This document shows positions 1-5,990 of a DNA stretch of 32,093 bases, in pieces. This stretch comes from CAZJBS01 sp964544475 (lineage in GTDB: Bacteria > CLD3 > SB21), in the NCBI GenBank assembly GCA_964544475.1, contig CAZJBS010000033.1, positions 1 to 32,093 on the forward strand. The letters are read 5' to 3'. The stretch's first letter is position 1. Each line of letters begins with the position of its first letter. The notes under the pieces were generated by a model. It did not search any database. It saw nothing but the letters and a program-made list of their open reading frames with translations, and was not told the origin of the DNA. The position numbers and the translations under genes were made by a program.

Positions 1-70
1 TCCCCACGGGGATTCGAACCCCGGTTACCGCCGTGAAAGGGCGATGTCCTAGGCCCCTAGACGATGGGGA
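1..70 (-). tRNA. tRNA-Glu(TTC), 3' end cut by window edge
   Basis: Read on the minus strand the sequence folds as a cloverleaf: acceptor TCCCCAT pairs with GTGGGGA, the T-arm is CCGGGGTTCGAATCCCCG and the anticodon loop is CTTTCAC, giving anticodon TTC (Glu). Acceptor position 72 coincides with base 1, so the discriminator base and any CCA lie outside the window. Confidence 0.94.
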
Positions 71-90
71 CGTTACAAAAATTGCGCGCC

Positions 91-119
91 AATATATACG
101 AACCCGAATCGTTTTGCAA
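91..119 (-). promoter_or_regulatory. sigma-70-like promoter of tRNA-Glu
   Basis: On the minus strand TTGCAA (119-114) and TATATT (96-91) are separated by exactly 17 bases and lie just upstream of tRNA-Glu, whose 5' end is at 70. The same geometry recurs in front of the other tRNAs here, which supports the call. Confidence 0.6.
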
Positions 120-154
120 GAATAATCTGCGGCTTTCCTGGCCTTCTGGAAAAC

Positions 155-189
155 AAAAAAGTCACCGACGGTTTCATCAGGTGACTTTT
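155..189 (-). terminator. Intrinsic terminator after tRNA-His
   Basis: Arms AAAAGTCACC (157-166) and GGTGACTTTT (180-189) are perfectly complementary around a 13-base loop. Read on the minus strand the hairpin follows tRNA-His by about seven bases and runs into a T-tract (160-155). Confidence 0.75.
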
Positions 190-195
190 ACTTCG

Positions 196-270
196 GGTGA
201 CTGAGGGGTCTCGAACCCCCGGCCTTCAGGGCCACAACCTGACGCTCTAACCAACTGAGCTACAGCCACC
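196..270 (-). tRNA. tRNA-His(GTG)
   Basis: The minus strand gives a cloverleaf with anticodon loop TTGTGGC, anticodon GTG. The acceptor carries the extra 5' G(-1) (base 270) facing C73 (base 196), the identity element of bacterial tRNA-His. CCA is not encoded (CCGAAG follows). Confidence 0.95.
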
Positions 271-286
271 ATATTTTTCGCCCGCC

Positions 287-315
287 AAGATAGGGAATAG
301 CCTTTTGATTTTCAA
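287..315 (-). promoter_or_regulatory. sigma-70-like promoter of tRNA-His
   Basis: Minus-strand TTGAAA (315-310), 17-base spacer, TATCTT (292-287). The start of transcription would fall about ten bases ahead of the tRNA 5' end at 270. Confidence 0.6.
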
Positions 316-460
316 GCGGAATTTCTCTCCATGGCCGCTTTCCCGGCGGCTTCCGGCTCTTCTGACGGGACAAGTGAAAGAAGAACCGTGATTTTGTTCA
401 GGAAATAGTCTATCTTGGATGCCGTTTGATTACATCGGGACTCATCACGAAAGGAAAACC

Positions 461-1582
461 ATGGTAACGAATGAGACCATACTGTCGGCTCTTCGGCAGG
501 TGCACGACCCGGATCTTCATAAAGATATCGTGAGTCTTGGATTCGTCCAGGACCTCCGTATAGATAATGGACGGGTACAATTCAAGGTCGTTTTGACGAC
601 GCCGGCTTGTCCGGTCAAGGACTTGCTGAAGAAGCAATGCGAGGACGTCGTGGCCGGCCTCGACGGAGTTCAATCCGTGGTGGTCGAGATGACCGCCAAA
701 ACGCCTTTCAACAAAGGCGCCGGAGGAACGGAGATGAGCCTTTTGCCCGGCGTCAGAAATATCATCGCCGTGGCGAGCGGGAAAGGCGGAGTGGGGAAGT
801 CCACGGTCGCGACCAACCTGGCGCTCGCACTGGGAAAACTTGGCGCGCAGGTTGGCTTGCTGGACGCCGATATTTATGGTCCGAGCGTTCCTCTCATGAT
901 GGGCGTGACGGACAAACCCTACATGGACGAGGACAACAAGTTGATTCCGATGGAAAATCATGGCATCAAAATGATGTCGATCGGATTTCTTTTGCCGGAC
1001 AAAGAGGCGCTGGTCTGGCGGGGTCCGATGGTGGCTCAGGCGATAACCCAGCTAATGCGCGACGTCAACTGGGGTGAATTGGACTATCTGATTGTAGACA
1101 TGCCGCCGGGCACAGGCGACGCCCAACTGACCATGTCTCAGGCCGTTCGTCTGGTCGGCGCCGTCATCGTCACCACGCCCCAGGATGTGGCCCTGATGGA
1201 TGCGAGACGCGGAGTAGGAATGTTCCAAAAAGTCAATGTTCCGATCCTCGGCATCATCGAAAACATGAGTTATTACGTCTGCCCGCATTGCCAACACAGG
1301 GCGGATATTTTTTCCACCGGCGGCGCAAAAAAGACCGCCGAAGAGTATGAAGTCCCATTCTTGGGCGAAGTGCCGCTGGATATTGAAACCCGCATAGCCG
1401 GTGATGAAGGCCGTCCGATTGTTGTGTCGAAACCCGATTCGGTCAATGCCAAAGCCTTTACGGATATTGCGAGGAATCTGGCCAGCATGATCAGTGTTAT
1501 TCATCTCGGAAGCGAAGAAGACAAAGCCAAAATGCTCGGACAGAAAATGTTCTTCGCCAACACGAAGTTGAAGGTCATTTAG
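461..1582 (+). CDS. mrp: Mrp/NBP35-family iron-sulfur cluster carrier ATPase
   Basis: A 373-residue cytosolic P-loop ATPase of the Mrp/ApbC family, which carries and transfers Fe-S clusters to apoproteins. The N-terminal ~90 residues form a MIP18/DUF59 domain (LRQVHDPDLHKDIVSLG and the TTPACPVKD loop). The deviant Walker A GKGGVGKST follows at about residues 107-115, then DADIYGPS, the Walker B-like region LIVDMPPGTGD and, near residue 280, a CPHC pair typical of the cluster-binding site. I start at ATG 461, preceded by AAAGGAAAA; an in-frame ATG at 419 would add 14 residues that the family lacks. The gene stands alone on the plus strand, and the promoter of the serine tRNAs begins four bases after its stop codon. 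Length and motif order are normal. Confidence 0.96.
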   Translation: MVTNETILSALRQVHDPDLHKDIVSLGFVQDLRIDNGRVQFKVVLTTPACPVKDLLKKQCEDVVAGLDGVQSVVVEMTAKTPFNKGAGGTEMSLLPGVRNIIAVASGKGGVGKSTVATNLALALGKLGAQVGLLDADIYGPSVPLMMGVTDKPYMDEDNKLIPMENHGIKMMSIGFLLPDKEALVWRGPMVAQAITQLMRDVNWGELDYLIVDMPPGTGDAQLTMSQAVRLVGAVIVTTPQDVALMDARRGVGMFQKVNVPILGIIENMSYYVCPHCQHRADIFSTGGAKKTAEEYEVPFLGEVPLDIETRIAGDEGRPIVVSKPDSVNAKAFTDIARNLASMISVIHLGSEEDKAKMLGQKMFFANTKLKVI

Positions 1583-1585
1583 ATA

Positions 1586-1614
1586 TTGACTGAATTGGGC
1601 CCATCGTATATATT
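1586..1614 (+). promoter_or_regulatory. Promoter of the tRNA-Ser pair
   Basis: TTGACT (1586-1591), 17-base spacer, TATATT (1609-1614), placing the start near 1621, 19 bases ahead of tRNA-Ser(TGA). The -10 hexamer is identical to that of tRNA-Glu. Confidence 0.7.
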
Positions 1615-1639
1615 AAGCCCCCAATTACCAGGATTCTCC

Positions 1640-1725
1640 GGAGGATTAGGCTAATTGGTAAGTCAGCAGTCTTGAAAACTGCCGTCCGAAAGGACTTGGG
1701 GGTTCGAGTCCCTCATCCTCCGCCA
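1640..1725 (+). tRNA. tRNA-Ser(TGA)
   Basis: A class II tRNA: acceptor GGAGGAT pairs with ATCCTCC, the anticodon stem is GCAGT/ACTGC with loop CTTGAAA (anticodon TGA), a long variable arm follows (CGTCCGAAAGGACTTG), and the T-loop is GTTCGAG. Discriminator G at 1722 is followed by CCA at 1723-1725, which may be encoded or fortuitous; the other complete tRNAs here lack it. Confidence 0.95.
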
Positions 1726-1749
1726 GTAATCAAGACGGTATGATGGATT

Positions 1750-1840
1750 GGAGAGGTGGCCGAGTGGCTTAAGGCAGCGGTTTGCTAAACCGCCGTACGG
1801 TTGTAAAGCTGTACCGGGAGTTCGAATCTCCCCTTCTCCG
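1750..1840 (+). tRNA. tRNA-Ser(GCT)
   Basis: A 91-base class II tRNA 24 bases after tRNA-Ser(TGA), probably co-transcribed. Acceptor GGAGAGG pairs with CTTCTCC (one G.T), anticodon stem GCGGT/ACCGC with loop TTGCTAA gives GCT, the variable arm is GTACGGTTGTAAAGCTGTAC and the discriminator is G1840. This gene appears to be the parent of the degenerate repeats that follow up to 2810. Confidence 0.95.
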
Positions 1841-1861
1841 CGTAACAAGGCCAGGATTCTT

Positions 1862-2034
1862 GGAAAGGGGAGGCTTTANNNNNNNNNNNNNNNNNNNNNN
1901 NNNNNNNNNNNNNNNNNNNNNNNNNNNNNNNNNNNNNNNNNNNNNNNNNNNNNNNNNNNNNNNNNNNNNNNNNNNNNNGAGTTCTGCGCCACAGGCGCAT
2001 CCGCCGCAGGCGGAGAATCTCCCCTTCTCCGCGT
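1862..2034 (+). repeat. tRNA-Ser(GCT)-derived repeat, copy 1 (split by gap)
   Basis: A 5' piece (1862-1878, GGAAAGGGGAGGCTTTA, matching the degenerate 5' end and D-arm of later copies) is cut by a gap; the 3' piece (1979-2034) contains GAGTTC, two 15-bp hairpin modules and then GAATCTCCCCTTCTCCGC, identical to the 3' end of tRNA-Ser(GCT). Whether both pieces belong to one copy is unknown. Confidence 0.6.
1879..1978. other. Assembly gap 1 (100 N)
   Basis: Exactly 100 N. The 55 bases before it (1824-1878) recur intact after it (2014-2068), as expected from a de Bruijn graph break at a repeat. True length and copy number are unknown. Confidence 0.95.
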
Positions 2035-2052
2035 AACAAGGCCAGGATTCTT

Positions 2053-2165
2053 GGAAAGGGGAGGCTTTAGGCATGCGCCGCAGGCGCACGTACGGTTGTA
2101 GGCTGAACAGTGAGTTCTGCGCCACAGGCGCATCCGCCGCAGGCGGAGAATCTCCCCTTCTCCGC
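2053..2165 (+). repeat. tRNA-Ser(GCT)-derived repeat, copy 2 (most complete)
   Basis: This copy follows tRNA-Ser(GCT) in order: a degenerate 5' acceptor, GGCTTTAGGCA for the D-arm, CGTACGGTTGTA and GCTGAAC for the variable arm, GAGTTC for the T-arm, and GAATCTCCCCTTCTCCGC identical to the tRNA 3' end. The anticodon stem-loop is replaced by a 15-bp hairpin (2074-2088) and two more hairpins (2118-2132 and 2133-2147) are inserted in the T-loop, so it cannot fold as a functional tRNA. Confidence 0.75.
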
Positions 2166-2185
2166 GAAACGCGTCCATGATTTTT

Positions 2186-2250
2186 GGAAAGGGGAGGCTT
2201 AAGGCATGCGCCGCAGGCGCACGTACGGTTGTAGGCTGAACCCAAGATCT
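2186..2250 (+). repeat. tRNA-Ser(GCT)-derived repeat, copy 3 (truncated by gap)
   Basis: GGAAAGGGGAGGCTTAAGGCA, then the hairpin TGCGCCGCAGGCGCA, CGTACGGTTGTA and GGCTGAACCC, then the gap. The last 55 bases before the gap recur at 2370-2424. Confidence 0.7.
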
Positions 2251-2350
2251 NNNNNNNNNNNNNNNNNNNNNNNNNNNNNNNNNNNNNNNNNNNNNNNNNN
2301 NNNNNNNNNNNNNNNNNNNNNNNNNNNNNNNNNNNNNNNNNNNNNNNNNN
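2251..2350. other. Assembly gap 2 (100 N)
   Basis: Exactly 100 N between two copies of the tRNA-derived repeat. The sequence resumes in CTATTCTCGAAAAGGCGTGG, identical to the 3' end of the GIY-YIG nuclease gene at 2724-2743, so the unsequenced part may hold another nuclease copy. Confidence 0.95.
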
Positions 2351-2360
2351 CTATTCTCGA

Positions 2361-2429
2361 AAAGGCGTGGCTTAAGGCATGCGCCGCAGGCGCACGTACG
2401 GTTGTAGGCTGAACCCAAGATCTTCTACG
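2361..2429 (+). repeat. tRNA-Ser(GCT)-derived repeat, copy 4
   Basis: GTGGCTTAAGGCA (D-arm), hairpin TGCGCCGCAGGCGCA, CGTACGGTTGTA, GGCTGAACCC and TCTTCTACG in place of the acceptor 3' strand. Directly upstream (2351-2360) is what appears to be the tail of a second GIY-YIG gene. Confidence 0.7.
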
Positions 2430-2441
2430 TTTTGCGAAACA

Positions 2442-2470
2442 AGCTCAGAATCGATTCTGAGCTTTCTTAT
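2442..2470 (+). terminator. 22-bp perfect palindrome, terminator-like
   Basis: AGCTCAGAATC followed by GATTCTGAGCT (2442-2463) is a perfect palindrome, followed by TTCTTATTTT. It lies between repeat copy 4 and the ribosome-binding site of the nuclease gene (GGAG at 2474), so it may end tRNA/repeat transcription or insulate the nuclease gene. Confidence 0.5.
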
Positions 2471-2484
2471 TTTGGAGAGCGGTG

Positions 2485-2748
2485 ATGTTTGTCGTATACG
2501 TGCTTTGGAGTGCCAGGTTGAGAAAACGATACGTTGGAGTGACGGGGCATTTGGAGCATCGATTTTCGCAACACAATTCAGGAGGCAATGCTTCCACTCG
2601 AGGGGGGAGGCCATGGATTTTGATACGTCAGGAGACTTTTCAGAACAGATCAGAAGCTCAGGCCAGGGAGAAATACCTGAAATCAGGCCGTGGTCGGGAA
2701 TGGTTGGACAACCAATTTCCTCACTATTCTCGAAAAGGCGTGGCTTAA
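2485..2748 (+). CDS. Small GIY-YIG nuclease-domain protein
   Basis: An 87-residue stand-alone GIY-YIG domain, the fold of UvrC N-terminal, homing and repair nucleases. Visible are V4-Y5-V6 for GIY, Y16-V17-G18 for YIG, R26 and H30-N31 in LEHRFSQHNSG, and E57/E62 in SEAQAREKYLKSG as the metal-binding glutamate region, so the active site looks intact. ATG 2485 is preceded by GGAG at 2474; a GTG at 2482 is the alternative. The gene lies inside a chain of tRNA-Ser(GCT)-derived repeats, and its stop codon TAA (2746-2748) falls within GTGGCTTAAGGCA, the D-arm of a degenerate tRNA copy. I infer a tRNA-associated selfish or repeat-maintaining nuclease. YhbQ-like proteins of this size are common and mostly uncharacterised, so the substrate is unknown. 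Confidence 0.88.
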   Translation: MFVVYVLWSARLRKRYVGVTGHLEHRFSQHNSGGNASTRGGRPWILIRQETFQNRSEAQAREKYLKSGRGREWLDNQFPHYSRKGVA

Positions 2749-2810
2749 GGCATGCGCCGCAGGCGCACGTACGGTTGTGAAGCTGCACCGGGAGTTCGCC
2801 CCTTCTACGG
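2731..2810 (+). repeat. tRNA-Ser(GCT)-derived repeat, copy 5
   Basis: It overlaps the last codons of the nuclease gene. After the D-arm and the hairpin TGCGCCGCAGGCGCA it keeps CGTACGGTTGTGAAGCTGCA and CCGGGAGTTC, the best preserved variable and T-arm of the chain, and ends in CCCCTTCTACG instead of CCCCTTCTCCG. Confidence 0.75.
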
Positions 2811-2896
2811 GAAAAGAGTCTGGATATTAAAAGCGGTCTATTCGGGGGAAGGAGCCGGGACCATACACCTGGTTAAAAAAATAATTGACATTTTTC

Positions 2897-2925
2897 TTGA
2901 CAACGTCATTAAATACACTTATGAT
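2897..2925 (+). promoter_or_regulatory. Strong sigma-70-like promoter of the RNA-binding protein leader
   Basis: TTGACA (2897-2902), 17-base spacer, TATGAT (2920-2925): a consensus -35 and a one-mismatch -10. A second TTGACA lies at 2885-2890. Transcription should begin near 2932. Confidence 0.75.
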
Positions 2926-2933
2926 GACGTTGT
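2900..2933. promoter_or_regulatory. Inverted repeat overlapping the promoter (putative operator)
   Basis: ACAACGTCAT (2900-2909) and ATGACGTTGT (2924-2933) are perfect inverted repeats 14 bases apart, covering the end of the -35, part of the -10 and the start site. The placement suits a dimeric repressor; the cognate regulator is not visible here. Confidence 0.55.
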
Positions 2934-3041
2934 GCCAAAGCACGGTCGCTAAGTTTTGAGTCTGATCTTGTCTGTTACTTAGATAATAGTCTTAGTTACA
3001 AGTCTCAAAGTGAATGGGCGCTTTGAGACTTTTTTTATTTT
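2932..3041 (+). ncRNA. Terminated leader RNA / candidate small RNA ahead of the RRM gene
   Basis: From the inferred start near 2932 the transcript meets a perfect terminator at 3001-3037 before the RRM gene, giving an RNA of about 105 nt. TTTTGAGTCT (2954-2963) can pair with AGTCTCAAAG (3001-3010) with one mismatch and one wobble, an antiterminator that would disrupt the terminator. It could be an attenuator controlling the RRM gene or an independent small RNA; there is no obvious promoter in the 28 bases between terminator and gene. Confidence 0.45.
3000..3041 (+). terminator. Perfect intrinsic terminator in the RRM gene leader
   Basis: AGTCTCAAAG (3001-3010) pairs perfectly with CTTTGAGACT (3021-3030) over a 10-base loop, followed by TTTTTTATTTT. 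It ends 28 bases before the RRM start codon. Confidence 0.85.
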
Positions 3042-3068
3042 CCCATGACGTAAAAGGAGAAACTCGCA

Positions 3069-3368
3069 ATGAGTTCAAGCAAACTGTATGTCGGCAACCT
3101 GTCCTATCAAACGACTGAAGATGGGCTGTCAGAATTGTTTTCGCAGGCCGGCACGGTAACGTCCGCCAAGATCATCACGGATCGTGCGACCGGACGTTCC
3201 AAGGGTTTTGGCTTCGTCGAAATGGCGACCACCGAGGAAGCCGTCAAGGCGACTGAGATGTTCAACAATTATTCATTCCTGGATCGTAACCTCACGGTTA
3301 ACGAAGCCAGACCGCAGGAAAAGAAATCCTTTGGCGGCGGCGGCCGGTCGGGTGGTTCCCGCTGGTAA
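3069..3368 (+). CDS. RRM-domain glycine-rich RNA-binding protein
   Basis: A 99-residue single-RRM protein of the bacterial Rbp type, which binds single-stranded RNA and is often linked to cold or stress adaptation. RNP2 is LYVGNL (residues 6-11) and RNP1 is KGFGFVEM (residues 45-52), with the aromatic residues that stack on RNA intact. The RRM runs to about residue 82 and is followed by a short glycine/arginine tail (GGGGRSGGSRW). ATG 3069 follows AAAGGAGA at a normal distance. The gene has its own terminator at 3395-3430. Expression probably depends on reading through the leader terminator at 3001-3037, which suggests attenuation, possibly autoregulation by the protein; that is inference. 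Confidence 0.95.
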   Translation: MSSSKLYVGNLSYQTTEDGLSELFSQAGTVTSAKIITDRATGRSKGFGFVEMATTEEAVKATEMFNNYSFLDRNLTVNEARPQEKKSFGGGGRSGGSRW

Positions 3369-3394
3369 GAACATTCTCTCAATCATGACCTTCC

Positions 3395-3430
3395 AAATCC
3401 CAGGGCTCCAGGGCCTTGGGATTTTTCTTT
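3395..3430 (+). terminator. Intrinsic terminator after the RRM gene
   Basis: AAATCCCA pairs with TTGGGATTT across GGGCTCCAGGGCC, followed by TTTTCTTT, 27 bases after the stop codon. Confidence 0.75.
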
Positions 3431-3526
3431 GTCCAAAACGGTCAATGCTGGTCCGTTGCGCCATTTTCAATCATGTCCGGAATTTCCACCAGAAGTTATC
3501 CATTCTCGTTTACGATCACTTCAGAC

Positions 3527-3886
3527 ATGTCACAAATTCCCATCCTCACTCTGGATCCGTCCCTTTTTGAATGCACCGAATGTGGCAAATGCTGCACACA
3601 GCATGGCCAGTACAGCTATGTCTTCGTGACTATTAAAGACATAAAAAAAATGGCCGTGTTTCTGGGTCTCACCTTTGCCGCCTTCAAGCGGGAATTCACG
3701 CGCAAAACCGATTGGGGACGGACGCTGAGATTCAGGAAAAAGGCGTGCATTTTTTACGCAGAACCACGCTGCACAATTTATGAAGCCCGTCCGACCCAAT
3801 GTGCCACATGGCCGTACTGGCCGGAGAATATGAAGGGAGGAAAATTCAAATCGGGATTGAAAAGATTCTGCGAAGGCATCAAGTAG
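3527..3886 (+). CDS. YkgJ-family cysteine-cluster protein
   Basis: A 119-residue protein of the YkgJ/CxxCxxCC family, cytosolic and thought to bind zinc or an Fe-S cluster; its biochemical role is unknown. The signature C16-x2-C19-G-K-C22-C23 is near the N terminus, and the second half has CIFY, C-T-I-Y-x3-RP and C-x5-W, the usual second metal-ligand region. I chose ATG 3527 because the conserved region begins soon after it; an in-frame ATG at 3476 would add a leader without family similarity, and neither start has a clear Shine-Dalgarno sequence. No promoter is evident between the RRM terminator and this gene. Confidence 0.85.
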   Translation: MSQIPILTLDPSLFECTECGKCCTQHGQYSYVFVTIKDIKKMAVFLGLTFAAFKREFTRKTDWGRTLRFRKKACIFYAEPRCTIYEARPTQCATWPYWPENMKGGKFKSGLKRFCEGIK

Positions 3887-3918
3887 GGAAAAACCGCCAC
3901 GTGGCCGGCAATAATCAG

Positions 3919-3947
3919 TTGCCATTTGATTAATGGCGGAGTACATT
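3919..3947 (+). promoter_or_regulatory. Promoter with internal dyad ahead of the BNR protein
   Basis: TTGCCA (3919-3924), 17-base spacer, TACATT (3942-3947), about 44 bases ahead of the start codon. GCCATT (3921-3926) and AATGGC (3932-3937) form an inverted repeat spaced by five bases inside the promoter, a possible operator. Confidence 0.5.
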
Positions 3948-3990
3948 AGAGCAGAGCGATTTCTATCCGCTTTAAGAAAAGAGGTGACCA

Positions 3991-5310
3991 ATGAGAATGA
4001 TCGTAGTATTCCTTATCGCCATGCCGTTCGCCGTATCCGACGCGCAAAACTTCATCAAGGTTTCCCCTGCCGGCATGAATCCATCCCATGCGCAGGTCTT
4101 GCCATCGGGGCAAGGCTATGATCTTTATTTCTGGAGCCTTCAAAAGGGTTATCGCCTTGACCATCAGTACCATCTGGATACGATTCGCGCGTATTACAGC
4201 TGGTGGTGCGGCATGCCTCTGGAATATGCCGAACATTGGCTTCAGCATATAGCTCGGTCCTCCAATGGTACGATGTTTTCAGTTTACGAAAGGGGCGGGT
4301 GCATAGTCGAAGGGATCACTCATGTGTTTCGTGATTCGACCGGATCGGTTTTTAACAGCGGCGAGGTGATCACGCTTGACGATTTCATGGGCAATGGCAT
4401 GGAATCCAAGCTTGCCGTCTCGCCATTCAATCCGAACAAGCTCTATTATGTGTGGCGCGAGAGTCTTTATGTTTCTACAGACGGGGGCCACTCGATGAAT
4501 CCGGTCTCCTCGCCGGATCCGGCCGAATGGGTACCGTTCCTTAACATACTGGTTCCAAGTCCATTTGACTCCAATACAATCCTGGTGGGCGGGTGGGATC
4601 AGTACGCACAGCTCTACAAGATCTACAAGACTGCCGATGGCGGAAATTTTTGGGAGGGATTTGTTGTTGGTACGCACGCGAACGATCTGGTCTTGCATCC
4701 GACAGACCCGGATATCATGTGGGTCGAAGGCGATGAAGGTGTTTTTCGATCAAGCGACGGAGGACAGACCTGGCAGGCTACTCTGACAGAAGACTGCCGT
4801 TCCCTCGCCGTCGATCCATCCAATCCTGATGAAGTGTGGGCGGGGACATCGGAAGGCGATCTCTTGCGAAGCACCGATGGCGGGGTCTATTGGCAACCTT
4901 ACAACAACTCTTTCTCGATTTCGCCCATACACGAACTCTACAAAGTTCCTGGCACGGATACGATGATCGCCGCCTCTCATGAAGGTATTTTCAAAGTGTT
5001 CGGTCCCGGTGTTGTTTCCGTGGAATCACCGTCAACGAAGGGATTATCATGGCTCCTCTTGTATTCAAATTTTCCGAATCCCTTCAACCCGCACACGACG
5101 ATCATGTTTTCCAATGCTATAGATGCCCATCTTGAGATGGTCATTTACAATTCGCTGGGACAAAAGGTGGCTACCCTATTGGCAGGTTTCGTTCCGCGCG
5201 GTTATCACCATGCGACGTGGGATGCATCAGGGATGGGCGCCGGCGTGTATATCTGTCGATTGAAGGGCAAGGGAGTGTCGAGGACTCAAAAACTGCTGCT
5301 CATAAAATAG
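3991..5310 (+). CDS. Secreted BNR-repeat beta-propeller protein with type IX sorting domain
   Basis: A 439-residue exported protein. Residues 1-18 form a signal peptide (MRMIVVFLIAMPFAVSDA). The body carries repeated BNR/Asp-box motifs: STDGGHSM, TADGGNFW, SSDGGQTW and STDGGVYW, as in sortilin/sialidase-like propellers that often bind or process glycans. Residues from about 360 on form the type IX C-terminal domain with NFPNPFNP, YNSLGQKV, GVYICRLKGKG and the terminal KLLLIK strand, so the protein should be exported to the cell surface or medium and the domain cleaved. AGAGGTGA precedes ATG 3991, behind its own promoter. No catalytic residues are assignable, so it may be a binding or adhesive protein rather than an enzyme. 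Confidence 0.88.
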   Translation: MRMIVVFLIAMPFAVSDAQNFIKVSPAGMNPSHAQVLPSGQGYDLYFWSLQKGYRLDHQYHLDTIRAYYSWWCGMPLEYAEHWLQHIARSSNGTMFSVYERGGCIVEGITHVFRDSTGSVFNSGEVITLDDFMGNGMESKLAVSPFNPNKLYYVWRESLYVSTDGGHSMNPVSSPDPAEWVPFLNILVPSPFDSNTILVGGWDQYAQLYKIYKTADGGNFWEGFVVGTHANDLVLHPTDPDIMWVEGDEGVFRSSDGGQTWQATLTEDCRSLAVDPSNPDEVWAGTSEGDLLRSTDGGVYWQPYNNSFSISPIHELYKVPGTDTMIAASHEGIFKVFGPGVVSVESPSTKGLSWLLLYSNFPNPFNPHTTIMFSNAIDAHLEMVIYNSLGQKVATLLAGFVPRGYHHATWDASGMGAGVYICRLKGKGVSRTQKLLLIK

Positions 5311-5354
5311 CGTGACGCGGCCCGTTGCCGCCGAGACCTTGCTTTGGCCTTTGT

Positions 5355-5951
5355 TTACAACGCAAAATCGAGACCGACCGTGATGTTGACGTAATTCGTG
5401 GCGTACGAGATTCTGGTCCTATCGCCTTCTATTTCGACATTTTTCCCATCCGATCTGGCGTGATAATAATTCACCGCGATGTCCACACTGGCATGATCCG
5501 CCAGCGGATATTGAAATCCGCCGCCAACGCTCATGATCGGTACGGCAAAACTTCCATAGCGTGGATCCACCAGTCCTGGCAAGGTGACGGCTTCGTGAAG
5601 AATGCCGCCAGCCAACGAGCCATAGAGCCGGATGCGGCCCATTTCCGACAGCCCGATGCGCAGGTTGGCCAACGTGGGAACAAGGACCACACCCCAGTCT
5701 TCAGGCTGCCTTGGGTCGTTCATCTGGTAAACGGACACTTCCGCCCCAATTCGGACATGCGAGGTGATCGCGTAACCAACGAGCAAGCCGGCGCCAAATC
5801 CTGGATTTGTATCGCCATATTCATTTGATTTGAGAGATCCCAACGGGAATGGCCGGGCGAGGACAATACGCATGTCGAATGGTCGGGATTGGGCGAAAAG
5901 ACTGCCCACGCAAACGCAGGTCAGGATCATCAGGATAAGTTGGCGAAACAT
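5355..5951 (-). CDS. Small outer-membrane beta-barrel protein
   Basis: A 198-residue protein with a cleavable signal peptide (residues 1-20, hydrophobic core LILMILTCVCVGSLFA, cleavage near AQS) and a body of alternating hydrophobic/polar strands with glycine-rich turns, such as GAGLLVGYAITSHVRIGAEV and MSVGGGFQYPLADHASVDIA. It ends in NITVGLDFAL, an amphipathic last strand as recognised by the BAM machinery, though with terminal Leu rather than Phe. This suits an 8-strand OmpA/OmpX-like barrel; function unknown. AGAGGATC precedes ATG 5951. It converges with the BNR gene and follows the polymerase gene in the same direction after 89 bases, with a possible promoter of its own. Confidence 0.8.
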   Translation of the reverse strand: MFRQLILMILTCVCVGSLFAQSRPFDMRIVLARPFPLGSLKSNEYGDTNPGFGAGLLVGYAITSHVRIGAEVSVYQMNDPRQPEDWGVVLVPTLANLRIGLSEMGRIRLYGSLAGGILHEAVTLPGLVDPRYGSFAVPIMSVGGGFQYPLADHASVDIAVNYYHARSDGKNVEIEGDRTRISYATNYVNITVGLDFAL

Positions 5952-5990
5952 AATGGATCCTCTATGATGAAATTCTACGTTCTGGAAAAC

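Noticed and set aside
1824..2034. attL/attR-like duplication of the tRNA-Ser 3' end by an integrative element
   Set aside because: There is no integrase or cargo and several partial tRNA copies exist rather than one 3'-end duplicate; kept only as an alternative to the nuclease-cassette idea.
1748..2101. Open frames running through the serine tRNA and repeats
   Set aside because: They are translations of tRNA and tRNA-derived sequence, with an N run inside.
2752..2952. 66-codon frame after the GIY-YIG gene
   Set aside because: It starts inside a tRNA-derived repeat and runs through the promoter of the RRM gene; no motif.
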